Positions 26,418 through 35,241 of a DNA stretch of 64,000 bases are shown here, piece by piece. Source of the DNA: JBMTVN01 sp046047235 (GTDB lineage: Bacteria; Verrucomicrobiota; Verrucomicrobiia; Limisphaerales; JAHDYP01); assembly GCA_046047235.1 (NCBI GenBank), contig JBJOII010000003.1, positions 1-64,000 of the forward strand. The letters are read 5' to 3'. The notes below the pieces were generated by a model that was given only the letters and a program-made list of their open reading frames with translations, had not been told where the DNA came from and searched no databases. Each line of letters begins with the position of its first letter. Positions within the stretch are counted from its first letter, which is position 1. A program made the position numbers and the translations under genes.

Positions 26418-27524
26418 CTACCACAGCTCCACCGGCCCCTTCGGCACCGCAACCCGCATACCCGCCTCCACCTCCTCACCATCTTCCTTGAACGCAACCG
26501 CCAAAGGCGGCGGAGCATACCGCGACTGCAGCTGGCCCGCCCCATCCTCAAACTGCACCCGCCAGTCCAAATAACCCGCAACAATCTCGTCAAACTCAGC
26601 CCGCGTGGCCAGACGGACCACCCGCTTGTTGAAATAGCTCGAGGGACCAAACCGCCGCGCATACCACGGGGCCACTTTCCGGAACATGCGGCATCCAAGA
26701 TCCTCCCCAAATACCTCCACCATCCGGTCAAGATGCAGGGTCATCACCCGTAACCGTTCACCAAACTCCGGCTCCTCCAACTCCTCCCCCGTACGCAGGT
26801 AGTGCTCGGTCTGACGAAAAATCCATGGGTTATAAAACGCCCCCCGCCCCACACTCACCCCGGCACAGCCCGTCTCCTCCAGCATCCGCTTCGCCGCCTG
26901 CGGCGTCGTCACATCCCCGTTCCCCACCACCGGAATCCCCGGCGCAGCCTCCACCACAGCTCGAATTCCCTCCAAACTCACCCTCCCGCTAAAACCCTGC
27001 TGACGCGTCCTGCCATGGACAAAGACCGCCGCCACACCCACGTCCGCCACCGCCCGAGCCAAGTCGGGTGCCGTCAGATTCTCCTCGTCCCAGCCCAAGC
27101 GCATCTTGACGGTCACCGGAATCCTCACCGCCTCAACCATCCCCCGCACCAGCCCAACCGTCCGGTCCAAATCGTTCATCATCGCCGATCCGCCACCCAC
27201 CTTGCAGACCTTGCGAACCGGACAGCCCATGTTGATGTCCACCGAAGCCACCCCCATGCCCTCAAGAATCACTGCAGCATCCCGCATCTCCTCCGGCACC
27301 GCACCAAACAACTGCACCGCCAACGGTCTGTCGCCCTCGCAGGACTCCACCAATTTCAAAGCCTTCGGCCTCCGCTCCAGCAGGGAACGCGCATTCACCA
27401 GATCCGTCGTCGCCAAACCCAAGCCACCCAGCTCACGCAGGGTCAACCGAAACGGCAGGTTGGTATACCCCGCCAACGGCGACAAACACAGGTTCGTGGC
27501 CAACTCTAGACTCCCAAATCGCAT
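26418..27524 (-). CDS. dus: tRNA-dihydrouridine synthase
   Basis: 368 aa from ATG 27524 (MRFGSLELATNLCLSPLAGY); ATG 27548 is an alternative. FMN-dependent TIM-barrel enzyme that reduces uridine to dihydrouridine in tRNA D-loops. It carries the family signatures SPLAGYTNLPFR, DINMGCPVRKVCKVGGGSAM with the catalytic Cys, KMRLGWDEEN and VFVHGRTRQQGFSG, with PVVGNGDVTTP for phosphate binding. It most resembles the DusB group, but the subgroup is not certain. It heads away from mnmE, 40 bp downstream of that gene on the same strand, so co-transcription is possible. Confidence 0.93.
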   Translation of the reverse strand: MRFGSLELATNLCLSPLAGYTNLPFRLTLRELGGLGLATTDLVNARSLLERRPKALKLVESCEGDRPLAVQLFGAVPEEMRDAAVILEGMGVASVDINMGCPVRKVCKVGGGSAMMNDLDRTVGLVRGMVEAVRIPVTVKMRLGWDEENLTAPDLARAVADVGVAAVFVHGRTRQQGFSGRVSLEGIRAVVEAAPGIPVVGNGDVTTPQAAKRMLEETGCAGVSVGRGAFYNPWIFRQTEHYLRTGEELEEPEFGERLRVMTLHLDRMVEVFGEDLGCRMFRKVAPWYARRFGPSSYFNKRVVRLATRAEFDEIVAGYLDWRVQFEDGAGQLQSRYAPPPLAVAFKEDGEEVEAGMRVAVPKGPVELW

Positions 27525-27563
27525 CGCCGGAAAAACTATAGAACCCAACGCACAGAGCCAGCC

Positions 27564-28934
27564 CTACTTGCCTAAACAGAACCGGCTGAAAATCCGGTCC
27601 AGCAAATCATCAGTCGTCGTCTTGCCCACAACCTCGCCCACTGCCTGAACCGCCGCACGCAAATCCAACGCCACCAGATCCAGCGGCCGATCCGCCCCCA
27701 GCGCCTCCAGCCCCCGCACCAGCCCACCCCGCGACCTCTCCAAGGCATCCTTGTGCCGCGCGTTAATCATCACCTCCAACATCTCCCCACCCACACCCCC
27801 GCTCCATACCAGGGAACGAATCGCATCCTTCAAGGCCTCAATGCCCTCCCCCGTCACAGCAGACAACCCCACCACCACCGCATCCAGCCCGTCCGGCAAC
27901 TCCAGGCGCTGCTCCAAATCCATCTTGTTCCGCACCACCACCCGCTTGCGCCCACCCCACGCCCCCAAATGCTGCCGATCCTCCTCGCGCAAACCCCGCG
28001 ACCCATCCAGCACATGTAAAATCACGTCCGCCTGCTCCACCGACCGGTGACTCCGCCGCACCCCCTCCTGCTCAATCACATCCTCGCTCTCCCGTAAACC
28101 CGCCGTGTCCACAAACACCACCGGTATACCCCGAATGTTCGCCCCCTCCTCCAGCGTGTCCCGCGTCGTGCCCGGCTGGGCCGACACAATCGCCCGGTCC
28201 CGACCCAGCAGCAGGTTCAACAAACTCGACTTGCCCACGTTCGGCAAACCCACAATCGCCACCCGAATCCCCCGCCGCAATAACTGCCCCTCAGCCGCCG
28301 TCGCCAGTAACCCGTCCACAAACTCCACCGCCAACCCCAGCCTCCCCATCAGCTGCTCCCGCGTGTCCGGCGCAATGTCCTCATCCGGAAAATCAATGTG
28401 CGCCTCCACATGCGCCAACACTTCCATCACATCCTCCCGCAACCGCTCAATCCTCCTCGAAAGCCCACCCGCCAACTGCTCCTGCGCCGCCCGCAACGCC
28501 AAATCCGTCCGCGCATGCACCACGTCTGCCACCGCCTCCGCCTGAGCCAGATCAATCCGACCGTTCAAAAACGCCCGCAAGGTGAATTCACCCGGCCCGG
28601 CCAACCGGACACCCGACGCCAAAACGGTCTCCAACACAGCACGCGCCACCACCACCCCGCCATGACACGAAACCTCCACCACATCCTCCCGCGTGAAGGT
28701 CCGCGGCGCACGCATCACCGCCACCAACACCTCGTCAACCAAAAGCCCGTCCCGATAAATATGCCCGTAGTGCAGGGTGTGCGACGCCACCCCCTCAAGT
28801 CCGGCATCCCGATTCCCCGGCCCGCGGAAACATCGGTTCACCCGCGCCACCGCCTCCCGTCCTGAAACCCGCACCACCGCCAGCCCGCCCTCGCCCAACG
28901 GGGTCGCCAACGCCGCAATCGTGTCTTCGGTCAT
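27564..28934 (-). CDS. mnmE: tRNA uridine-5-carboxymethylaminomethyl modification GTPase MnmE
   Basis: 456 aa, full length. The N-terminal folate-binding domain begins DTIAALATPLGEGGLAVVRVSG; the helical domain encloses a GTPase with G1 GLPNVGKSSLL, G2/G3 TTRDTLEEG and DTAGLRE, and G4 RNKMDLE. The C-terminus is FCLGK, close to the conserved FC(I/L)GK with its essential Cys. Working with MnmG, it modifies the wobble uridine of several tRNAs. Two adjacent ATG codons start the gene; the second (28934) is used here. MnmG is not in the window. Confidence 0.96.
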   Translation of the reverse strand: MTEDTIAALATPLGEGGLAVVRVSGREAVARVNRCFRGPGNRDAGLEGVASHTLHYGHIYRDGLLVDEVLVAVMRAPRTFTREDVVEVSCHGGVVVARAVLETVLASGVRLAGPGEFTLRAFLNGRIDLAQAEAVADVVHARTDLALRAAQEQLAGGLSRRIERLREDVMEVLAHVEAHIDFPDEDIAPDTREQLMGRLGLAVEFVDGLLATAAEGQLLRRGIRVAIVGLPNVGKSSLLNLLLGRDRAIVSAQPGTTRDTLEEGANIRGIPVVFVDTAGLRESEDVIEQEGVRRSHRSVEQADVILHVLDGSRGLREEDRQHLGAWGGRKRVVVRNKMDLEQRLELPDGLDAVVVGLSAVTGEGIEALKDAIRSLVWSGGVGGEMLEVMINARHKDALERSRGGLVRGLEALGADRPLDLVALDLRAAVQAVGEVVGKTTTDDLLDRIFSRFCLGK

Positions 28935-28960
28935 CATACCTCCTCCACCTGCCTCCCCAC

Positions 28961-29926
28961 CTATGCCCGCGGATGCGCCGCATCGTATACCTGCTTGAGC
29001 CGATCAGTCGTCACATGCGTATACACCTCGGTCGTCACCAGATGCGCATGCCCCAATAACTCCTGCACCGTCCTCAAGTCAGCGCCCCGATCCAGCAAAT
29101 GAGTCGCATAACTGTGCCGCAACTTGTGCGGAGTCAGCGACGCATCCAAACCCGCCTGCACCAAATACCGCTTCAACAACGCCTGCACCTGCCTCGGCTG
29201 CATCGCCGCCGCCGAACCCCGACGCGCCCGAAATACCGGCTCCCCCGCCTCCGGCCTCTGCGGCAACCGCTCCAGATAACGCCGAACCGCCTCCAACGCA
29301 GGCCGACCCACCGGCAACAACCTCTCCTTGCGCCCCTTCCCCCGCACCCGCACCCGGGCCGCCACAAAATCCACGTCCTCCATCAATAACCCGCACAGCT
29401 CACTCACCCGTAACCCACACGAATACACCGTCTCCAACCAGGCCACGTCCCGCTCCGCCTGAAACCGTACCTCCTCAGTCACTTTCTCCGGCTCCATCCC
29501 CGCCAGTAACACAACCGGTGCACCCAACAACGCCTCCATCTGCGCCGAAGTCAAAAATCGCGGCAGCCGTCGACCCGACTTCGGCAGCTGTATCTCCCGC
29601 AACGGAGTCGCCCCACACATCCCCCGCTTCACCAAGTCACGATAAAACGTCTTCAACGCACTGAAACGCAGCCGAATCGACGCCGGAGACAAACGCCGAC
29701 GTCCCAACGACCGCAAATACGCCCGGAAATCGTCCCGCACCAAATCCCCCCACACCGGACGCCGCCCCCGCTCCCCCGAATACCACGCGCCAAACTCCTT
29801 CAACGCCGCGGCATAGTTCCGCTCCGACAATGCCGACAACCCGCGGTCCACCCGCAGATGCTGCAAAAATGCCGCCACCTGTGAATCCACGCCCTCCTCA
29901 TCCCCCGCCTGTCGTTCCTCAACCAT
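28961..29926 (-). CDS. xerC: XerC/XerD-like tyrosine recombinase
   Basis: 321 aa from ATG 29926 (MVEERQAGDEEG). The N-terminal SAM-like domain spans VAAFLQHLRVDRGLSALSERNY. The catalytic domain has Arg in SCGLRVSELCGL, Lys in VRGKGRKERLLP, HKLRHSYATHLLDRGADLRTVQELLGH with the His-x-x-Arg and second His, and nucleophilic Tyr in TTEVYTHVT. Length and motifs fit the chromosome-dimer resolvases rather than phage integrases. A perfect 13-bp inverted repeat lies just upstream (30004-30041). It is 24 bp upstream of mnmE on the same strand. Confidence 0.93.
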   Translation of the reverse strand: MVEERQAGDEEGVDSQVAAFLQHLRVDRGLSALSERNYAAALKEFGAWYSGERGRRPVWGDLVRDDFRAYLRSLGRRRLSPASIRLRFSALKTFYRDLVKRGMCGATPLREIQLPKSGRRLPRFLTSAQMEALLGAPVVLLAGMEPEKVTEEVRFQAERDVAWLETVYSCGLRVSELCGLLMEDVDFVAARVRVRGKGRKERLLPVGRPALEAVRRYLERLPQRPEAGEPVFRARRGSAAAMQPRQVQALLKRYLVQAGLDASLTPHKLRHSYATHLLDRGADLRTVQELLGHAHLVTTEVYTHVTTDRLKQVYDAAHPRA

Positions 29927-30003
29927 CGTCCGCAAACCTTAAACCAACCCCGTCCCTTGCCAAGCGACATCACACCAACATCCCAAATCCCCACCCGGAA
30001 CCG

Positions 30004-30041
30004 GTACGGATTATTCGCGCACGTGCAGGAATAATCCGTAC
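30004..30041. promoter_or_regulatory. Perfect 13-bp inverted repeat between the xer gene and aroK
   Basis: Arms GTACGGATTATTC (30004-30016) and GAATAATCCGTAC (30029-30041) are exact inverse complements around a 12-nt centre that itself holds the palindrome GCACGTGC. It sits in the 180-bp gap between divergent genes. It could be an operator, a bidirectional terminator or attenuator, or a recombination site. Classical dif sites have 11-bp arms and a 6-bp centre, which this does not match. Confidence 0.6.
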
Positions 30042-30104
30042 TGGGAAAACTGATCATGGACGAATCAGCGTGCGCCCTGCTCCCGATTCGGTTACGCAGA
30101 GGCC

Positions 30105-30665
30105 ATGGAATGCGGGCGCAACATACGCAACATAGCCCTGATCGGGTTTATGGGGGTGGGAAAATCCACCGTCGGCCAACAGGTCGCGGGCACAATTAAT
30201 TTTGACTTTCTGGACACCGACGCCCAGATCGAATCGGTCGTGGGCCTGCCCATTTCGCGCATTTTTGAAGAGCACGGCGAAGATCACTTCCGCGCCTGCG
30301 AAGCCATGCTCGTCAAGGAACTCGCCCAACGGGAACGCCTGGTCATCTCCACCGGCGGCGGCCTCGCCGCCAACCCCGACCACCTCGCCAGCCTTAAAGC
30401 ACACGCACTGGTTGTTTGCCTCTGGGCTTCTCCCGATGCCATCTGGGAACGCGTCAAGCATCAGACCCACCGGCCCCTCCTCCAAACCGAAAACCCGCAG
30501 GAACGCATCCGCGAACTCCTCGCCCAACGGGAAACCGTCTATCGACAGGCCGACCTGCTGGTCAATACGGAGATGCGAACCCTCAAGGAAATCGTTCACC
30601 AGGTCATCCATCACTTCCGCGAAGCCTCAGGCAATCAGCACCCCGCCGCAGGCTCAAAACCTTGA
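30105..30665 (+). CDS. aroK: Shikimate kinase
   Basis: 186 aa. Walker A motif GFMGVGKST near residues 14-22, shikimate-binding DTDAQIE and FRACEA, substrate loop STGGGLA, and lid RPLLQ. It phosphorylates shikimate in the chorismate pathway in the cytoplasm. The C-terminus runs a few residues past the usual end (GNQHPAAGSKP). Its TGA stop overlaps the TTG start of queG, so the two are translationally coupled. Confidence 0.95.
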   Translation: MECGRNIRNIALIGFMGVGKSTVGQQVAGTINFDFLDTDAQIESVVGLPISRIFEEHGEDHFRACEAMLVKELAQRERLVISTGGGLAANPDHLASLKAHALVVCLWASPDAIWERVKHQTHRPLLQTENPQERIRELLAQRETVYRQADLLVNTEMRTLKEIVHQVIHHFREASGNQHPAAGSKP

Positions 30666-31690
30666 AGGAACAGATCCGCCAACGCGCTGTTGAACTCGGC
30701 TTCGATGCCTGCCGCTTCGCCGCCGCACACACCCCGTCCACGTTCAAACAATACGAGGAATGGATCCAGGCCGGATGCCACGGAACCATGTCCTACCTGG
30801 AACGAAACCTCGACCGCCGGGCCGACCCCACACTCGTGGTCGCCAACGCACGCACTGTCCTCTCTCTCGCAGCGAGCTACCCCTCAGCCCAGCCCCCTGA
30901 ACCCAAAGACCGCCCCACCGGCCGCGTCGCCCGCTACGCCCAGGCCACCGACTACCACGATACACTCGCCGCGCCCCTCCGCGAACTGGCGCTATACATC
31001 GAAGACCTCGGAGGCCCCGGCACACTCACCCGACCATACGTCGATACCGGCCCCATCCTGGAACGTTCGTTCGGACAGGAATCCGGCCTCGGCTTCGTCG
31101 GCAAACATACCAACCTGATCAGCCGACAGCTCGGCAACTGGTTCTTCCTTGCCGAGATCCTCACCACCCTCGAACTCGACCCCGACCCGCCGGAACCCAA
31201 CCGCTGCGGCACCTGCTCACGCTGTATCGACGCCTGCCCCACACGCGCCATCACCGCCCCCTTCCAGCTCGATGCCCGACGCTGCATCAGTTACCTCACC
31301 ATCGAACTCAAAGGCTCCATCCCCGAGGACCTGCGCCCCGCCATAGGCAACCGCGTCTTCGGTTGCGACGACTGCCTCGAGGTCTGCCCCTGGAACCGCT
31401 TCGCCCGGGAAGGACGGCTCATGCGTCAAGTCGCCCTGCCCGAGCTCCAACACCTCGACCTGCTGGAACTCCTCAGCCTCGATACGGACACCTTCCGCCA
31501 ACGCTTCCGCCACACCCCGCTCTGGCGCGGCAAACAACCCCGCCTCCTCCGCAACGTCTGCGTGGCCCTCGGCAATACGGCCGGCCCCGAAGCCCTGCCC
31601 GCACTCGAACAGGCCGCCCTGCACCCGGAACCCCTCGTGCAGGAACACGCCCTCTGGGCCATCCAGACCATCCGCCAACGCCACCTCTAG
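30662..31690 (+). CDS. queG: Epoxyqueuosine reductase QueG
   Basis: 342 aa if translated from TTG 30662 (LKEQIRQRAVELGFDACRFA). Family similarity begins right at that codon, and no ATG/GTG lies nearby, so the rare start coupled to aroK through a TTGA overlap is preferred over the open frame back to 30416. It contains the cobalamin-binding N-terminal region, two 4Fe-4S clusters (CGTCSRCIDACPT and CDDCLEVCPWN) and a HEAT-like C-terminus. The enzyme reduces epoxyqueuosine to queuosine in tRNA. With dus and mnmE nearby, three tRNA-modification genes fall within 6 kb. Confidence 0.94.
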   Translation: MKEQIRQRAVELGFDACRFAAAHTPSTFKQYEEWIQAGCHGTMSYLERNLDRRADPTLVVANARTVLSLAASYPSAQPPEPKDRPTGRVARYAQATDYHDTLAAPLRELALYIEDLGGPGTLTRPYVDTGPILERSFGQESGLGFVGKHTNLISRQLGNWFFLAEILTTLELDPDPPEPNRCGTCSRCIDACPTRAITAPFQLDARRCISYLTIELKGSIPEDLRPAIGNRVFGCDDCLEVCPWNRFAREGRLMRQVALPELQHLDLLELLSLDTDTFRQRFRHTPLWRGKQPRLLRNVCVALGNTAGPEALPALEQAALHPEPLVQEHALWAIQTIRQRHL

Positions 31691-31840
31691 AGTGTTGAAG
31701 TAATCGTGTCTCCGGAGGAGCGTAGCGCTAAGCACCCCAGCCCCGCCGAACAACCCGAACCGTCCAAGGTTGAAACGATCACGCTCATCCCCTACGGTGC
31801 CACCACGCTGCGCGTCAGCGCATTCTACTGGATCCGCTAA
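31691..31840 (+). pseudogene. C-terminal remnant of a probable GH127 (beta-L-arabinofuranosidase-like) gene
   Basis: Directly after the queG stop the same frame stays open to a TAA at 31838-31840 and reads VETITLIPYGATTLRVSAFY followed by WIR at its end. That pattern resembles the C-terminal strand of DUF1680/GH127 glycoside hydrolases (typically VTLIPYGC-KLR-S-FP). The preceding residues (SPEERSAKHPSPAEQPEPSK) also look like a linker near such a C-terminus. No start codon or catalytic domain remains, so this is interpreted as the tail of a deleted gene, followed 4 nt later by the sulfatase start. The family assignment is from memory of the C-terminal motif. Confidence 0.5.
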
Positions 31841-31843
31841 ACC

Positions 31844-33376
31844 ATGTCCTTCTCATCACTCACCCCGCTTTACCGCAGAATACTCTGCGCCATCACCTCG
31901 CTGCTCCTGCTCGTCATCCCATCCCAGGCAGCCCCCGAAAAACCCAACGTCCTCCTCCTCTGCGTCGATGACCTGAAACCCCTCCTCGGCTGCTACGGTG
32001 ATCCTCTCGCCAAAACACCCAACCTCGACCGCCTCGCCGCCCGCGGCATGCGCTTCAATACCGCCTTCTGTAATCAGTCAGTCTGCGCCCCCTCCCGGAA
32101 CAACCTCCTGCTCGGATCCCGGTCCACCTCCACCGGCATCTATGACCTCGGCCGCCACTTCCGCGACGAAGTCCCCAATGCCGTCACCATGCCCCAGCAC
32201 TTCATGCAACACGGCTGGACCGCCGAATCCATCGGCAAAATCCTTCACACCGGCCACGGCAACCACGACGACCCCCTCTCCTGGAGCTCCCCCTCGGTCA
32301 TCGAAAAGGTCGTGGAATACCTCGACCCCGCCAACTCCGCCAACGGACAACTCACCCGCGAGGAAGCCTACTTCTCCAATCGCGAACTCGGCCGCATCGG
32401 ACAACTGCCCCGCGGCGCCGCCTGGGAAAATTCCGACGTACCCGACAACGCCTACGCCGATGGCCGCATCGCCGACGAGGGCATCCGCCGACTCCAAAAG
32501 GCCGCCGAACATCCAGAAACCCCCTTCTTTCTCGCACTCGGCTTCGTCAAGCCCCACCTCCCCCTCACCGCTCCCAAACGATTCTGGGATCTCCACGATC
32601 CAGCCGCCTTCCCGCTCGCGCCCTTCCAACACGACCCCGCCGGCGCACCCCGCTACGCCGGCAAACGCGGCGGCGAAATCGTCAATTACGCCCCGCTCAC
32701 AGTCGATAACCTCAAAGACCCCGAAATCCAACGCACTCTCATCCACGCCTATTACGCCTGCACCAGCTTCACCGACTCCCAAATCGGACGCGTGCTCGAT
32801 GAACTCGACCGACTGAAACTCACCAACAACACCATCATCGTCCTCTGGGGCGACCACGGCTGGCACCTCGGCGACCACGGCTACTGGACCAAGCACACCA
32901 CCTACGAACAGGCCAACCACATCCCCCTCCTCATCATCGCCCCCGGTATCACCCAGCCCGGCAGCACCACATCCCAGCCCGCCGAAACCGTCGATATCTT
33001 CCCCACGCTCGCCGAACTGGCCGGCCTCCCCACTCCCACAGGCCCCCAACCCATCGACGGACTCAGCCTCGTCCCCGTCCTTCGCAACCCCAACCACCGC
33101 GTCCGTGACCACGCCTACCACTGCTACCCGCGCGGTGACCGGCTCGGACGCGCCATCCGCACCGAACGCTACCGCCTGGTCGAATGGAAAAAAATCGGCG
33201 CAACACCCGATACCGCCGAATTCGAACTCTACGATTACGTCGTGGACCCCCCGGAAACCCGCAACCTCGCCGCAGACCAACCCACCGTCGTCCAGGAACT
33301 GCGCGCCATCCTCGCCCGTCACCCCGAAGCCCTGCGCCCCGGCACCTACGGCAAGTCACCCGGGGATCAGCCGTAA
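31844..33376 (+). CDS. Sulfatase, iduronate-2-sulfatase-like
   Basis: 510 aa with a signal peptide (ILCAITSLLLLVIPSQAA). Type I sulfatase: metal-binding Asp pair in LLLCVDDLKP, formylglycine site Cys81-Ala-Pro-Ser-Arg85 in QSVCAPSRNNLLLGSR, KPHLPLTAPKRFWDLHD, and second metal site in VLWGDHGWHLGDHGYWTKHT. The pattern GSRSTSTGIYDLGRHFR places it nearest the iduronate-2-sulfatase group (S1_7-like), which acts on sulfated glycans. It is secreted or periplasmic and needs a formylglycine-generating enzyme, not seen here. It follows the GH127 remnant directly, so it may be the survivor of a polysaccharide-degradation locus. Confidence 0.93.
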   Translation: MSFSSLTPLYRRILCAITSLLLLVIPSQAAPEKPNVLLLCVDDLKPLLGCYGDPLAKTPNLDRLAARGMRFNTAFCNQSVCAPSRNNLLLGSRSTSTGIYDLGRHFRDEVPNAVTMPQHFMQHGWTAESIGKILHTGHGNHDDPLSWSSPSVIEKVVEYLDPANSANGQLTREEAYFSNRELGRIGQLPRGAAWENSDVPDNAYADGRIADEGIRRLQKAAEHPETPFFLALGFVKPHLPLTAPKRFWDLHDPAAFPLAPFQHDPAGAPRYAGKRGGEIVNYAPLTVDNLKDPEIQRTLIHAYYACTSFTDSQIGRVLDELDRLKLTNNTIIVLWGDHGWHLGDHGYWTKHTTYEQANHIPLLIIAPGITQPGSTTSQPAETVDIFPTLAELAGLPTPTGPQPIDGLSLVPVLRNPNHRVRDHAYHCYPRGDRLGRAIRTERYRLVEWKKIGATPDTAEFELYDYVVDPPETRNLAADQPTVVQELRAILARHPEALRPGTYGKSPGDQP

Positions 33377-33939
33377 AAGCCTGAGGTCAAAGTCCGGCGG
33401 TCAGCCACGCAAATCCCCCAGCTCCTCTCTCCCCCCTCCCTGCGGTCCACCACGCGGACCGCAGCACCCCTCTGCGCTTGCCGCTTTGCCTCCCCATTCA
33501 TGTATGGCTTGTGTTCATGCGGATACCCCTACGAACCGCGTTCGCCCCACGGTATAACCGCATGAATAGTCCACACATGAATAAACCCATCCCGGCACCG
33601 ACTCCGGCCATTCATGTATGGCTGCGTTCATGCGGACACCCCACAGGACCCCTGCCGGTGTTTCCGTGTTTCACTGTTTCAGAGCATGAACCAGAGCACG
33701 CCTCAGCGCACAGCGCTGCTGCCCCATCGAAATCGCTATCGGGATCGCTATCGGGATCGAATGCTGAAGTTCCCAGTCGCAGGACGCAGGATACCGGATA
33801 GCGAAGATCGGACATCGCCCCGAGCGACCGAAGACCCGAGGCGCGCTTCCCGCTTGCCGCTTTGCCCTCAGCCCTCCGCCCTCCGCCCTCCGCCCTCAGC
33901 CCTCCGCCCTCAGCGCTATGCGCCTACCGCTTGCCGCCC
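33377..33939. repeat. 563-bp intergenic mosaic of repeats
   Basis: No gene is supported. In order: a C/T tract and 9-bp hairpin CTGCGGTCC (33440-33448) / GGACCGCAG (33456-33464); heptamers CCCTCTG, CGCTTGC, CGCTTTG; two direct copies (33496-33528 and 33610-33642) beginning ATTCATGTATGGCT, with an inverted partial copy CCACACATGAAT near 33571; octamer-like TTTC units (TGTTTCCG, TGTTTCAC, TGTTTCAG) at about 33659-33682; a roughly 123-bp dispersed repeat (33725-33848) almost identical to 60548-60670; and heptamers from 33844 to 33934 (CGCTTCC, CGCTTGC, CGCTTTG, seven of CCCTCAG or CCCTCCG, CGCTATG, CGCCTAC, CGCTTGC). The array ends 5 nt before the stop of the HD-GYP gene. Confidence 0.8.
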
Positions 33940-35226
33940 CTAACAATACACCACCAACGACTGCGCAATCGGATTCAACCGGTTGTGGTTGCGCAGCTTG
34001 TCGATATAGGCCTCCGACAACTGTTGTCCATCGGGTATCAGCAAAATGCCATTCGCGGTGTAGATACCCTTGGCCAGAATCATTCCCGGCCGCAACTCCG
34101 ACAACATCACCTCGCGTTGCTTCCGCGGCACCATAGCCTGCGGCAGGCTACGTATGAACGCCCGCACCGCCTCAGGATCAAACTTCGTCCCGCTCTGGTG
34201 CTGCAGCATTTCCAAGGTATCGGAATGCTTCTCGTTACTCTCGGAATACGCCACCGCCACCGCCAGCAACCGCCCCAGCCACGGAATCGATTCGCCCCGC
34301 AACTGGTCCGGATAGCCTGTTCCGTCAAAACGCTCATGGTGCGCCCGGATGGTCTCACCCACCCCGGCCAACCCATGCACAAAACCCGCCAGCTCCTGCC
34401 CCAGAATCGGATGATGCTGGATCACCTTCAGTTCCGCGTCATTCAATTCGCTCGGAGTGTGCTGCCAACGCCGGATCAGTTGCCTCGGCGCACCCACCAA
34501 ACCAATGTCGTGCAGCCACGCCGCCACTTCCAAACTCTGCTGCTCGTCCGCCGAAAGCTCCAGGGAATGACCCACCGCCCGGCATAACTCATAAACCCGC
34601 CGCGCCTGACTCCCCAACGTCGGGTAAAAGGTCTCCATCGTCCGCAAACACAACTCAATCGAATGCTGCAGGTTCTTCTGCAGCGCCGTGTTCAGCCCCT
34701 CCAACTGACGGTTCTGGTCCGCCACACGACTCACCTGCTCCTCCAAGGCCTTGTTCAGCTTGGAAAGCTTCTCGTTCATCGCAATCGCCGTCGCCTGCAA
34801 TACCTTGTTCTTGCAAATCAGGTCATATCGCTGCACCGCGTTGCGCACCGTCGCCAGCAACTCCTCCCTCAACCACGGCTTGATCACAAAACGGTAGATC
34901 TCACCCTTGTTGATCGCGTCAATCACGGTGTTCAAACTCAACACCGCCGTCACCAAAATGCGCGTCGCGTCAGGCTGCGTCTCCTTCACCTGGCTCAGGA
35001 ATTCCAAGCCCGTCAGGTTTGGCATCTGATGGTCCGTAATGATGACCGAAAACGCCTGCTCCTTGATTAATTCCAAGGCCTGCAACGGATCACTGCACGC
35101 CACCACGTCATAACCCTCACGGGTCAACGCCTCCCGCAACGCCACCAACACAATCTCCTCGTCGTCTACCACCAGCAAACGATGAGGCGAGAGTAACTCG
35201 GGAGATGATGCTTCTACGAATTTCAT
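33940..35226 (-). CDS. Response regulator with HD-GYP phosphodiesterase domain
   Basis: 428 aa. Receiver domain at residues of about 15-135 with DDEE and phospho-acceptor Asp65 (VIITDHQMPNLTG). A coiled-coil linker follows (residues of about 140-190), then an HD-GYP domain with AAWLHDIGLVG, HHPILGQELAG, and the diagnostic HHERFDGTGYPDQLRGESIP. Such RpfG-like proteins hydrolyse cyclic di-GMP in the cytoplasm and often control motility or surface behaviour. It sits 15 bp downstream of the PAS histidine kinase on the same strand, which is the obvious candidate partner. Confidence 0.95.
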   Translation of the reverse strand: MKFVEASSPELLSPHRLLVVDDEEIVLVALREALTREGYDVVACSDPLQALELIKEQAFSVIITDHQMPNLTGLEFLSQVKETQPDATRILVTAVLSLNTVIDAINKGEIYRFVIKPWLREELLATVRNAVQRYDLICKNKVLQATAIAMNEKLSKLNKALEEQVSRVADQNRQLEGLNTALQKNLQHSIELCLRTMETFYPTLGSQARRVYELCRAVGHSLELSADEQQSLEVAAWLHDIGLVGAPRQLIRRWQHTPSELNDAELKVIQHHPILGQELAGFVHGLAGVGETIRAHHERFDGTGYPDQLRGESIPWLGRLLAVAVAYSESNEKHSDTLEMLQHQSGTKFDPEAVRAFIRSLPQAMVPRKQREVMLSELRPGMILAKGIYTANGILLIPDGQQLSEAYIDKLRNHNRLNPIAQSLVVYC

Positions 35227-35241
35227 GTCGAGGTCTCTCGG

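Noticed and set aside
30004..30041. Reading the inverted repeat as a dif site for the adjacent Xer recombinase
   Set aside because: Arms are 13 bp with a 12-bp centre, unlike the 11-6-11 layout, and the sequence does not resemble known dif sites. Kept only as a structure of unknown role.
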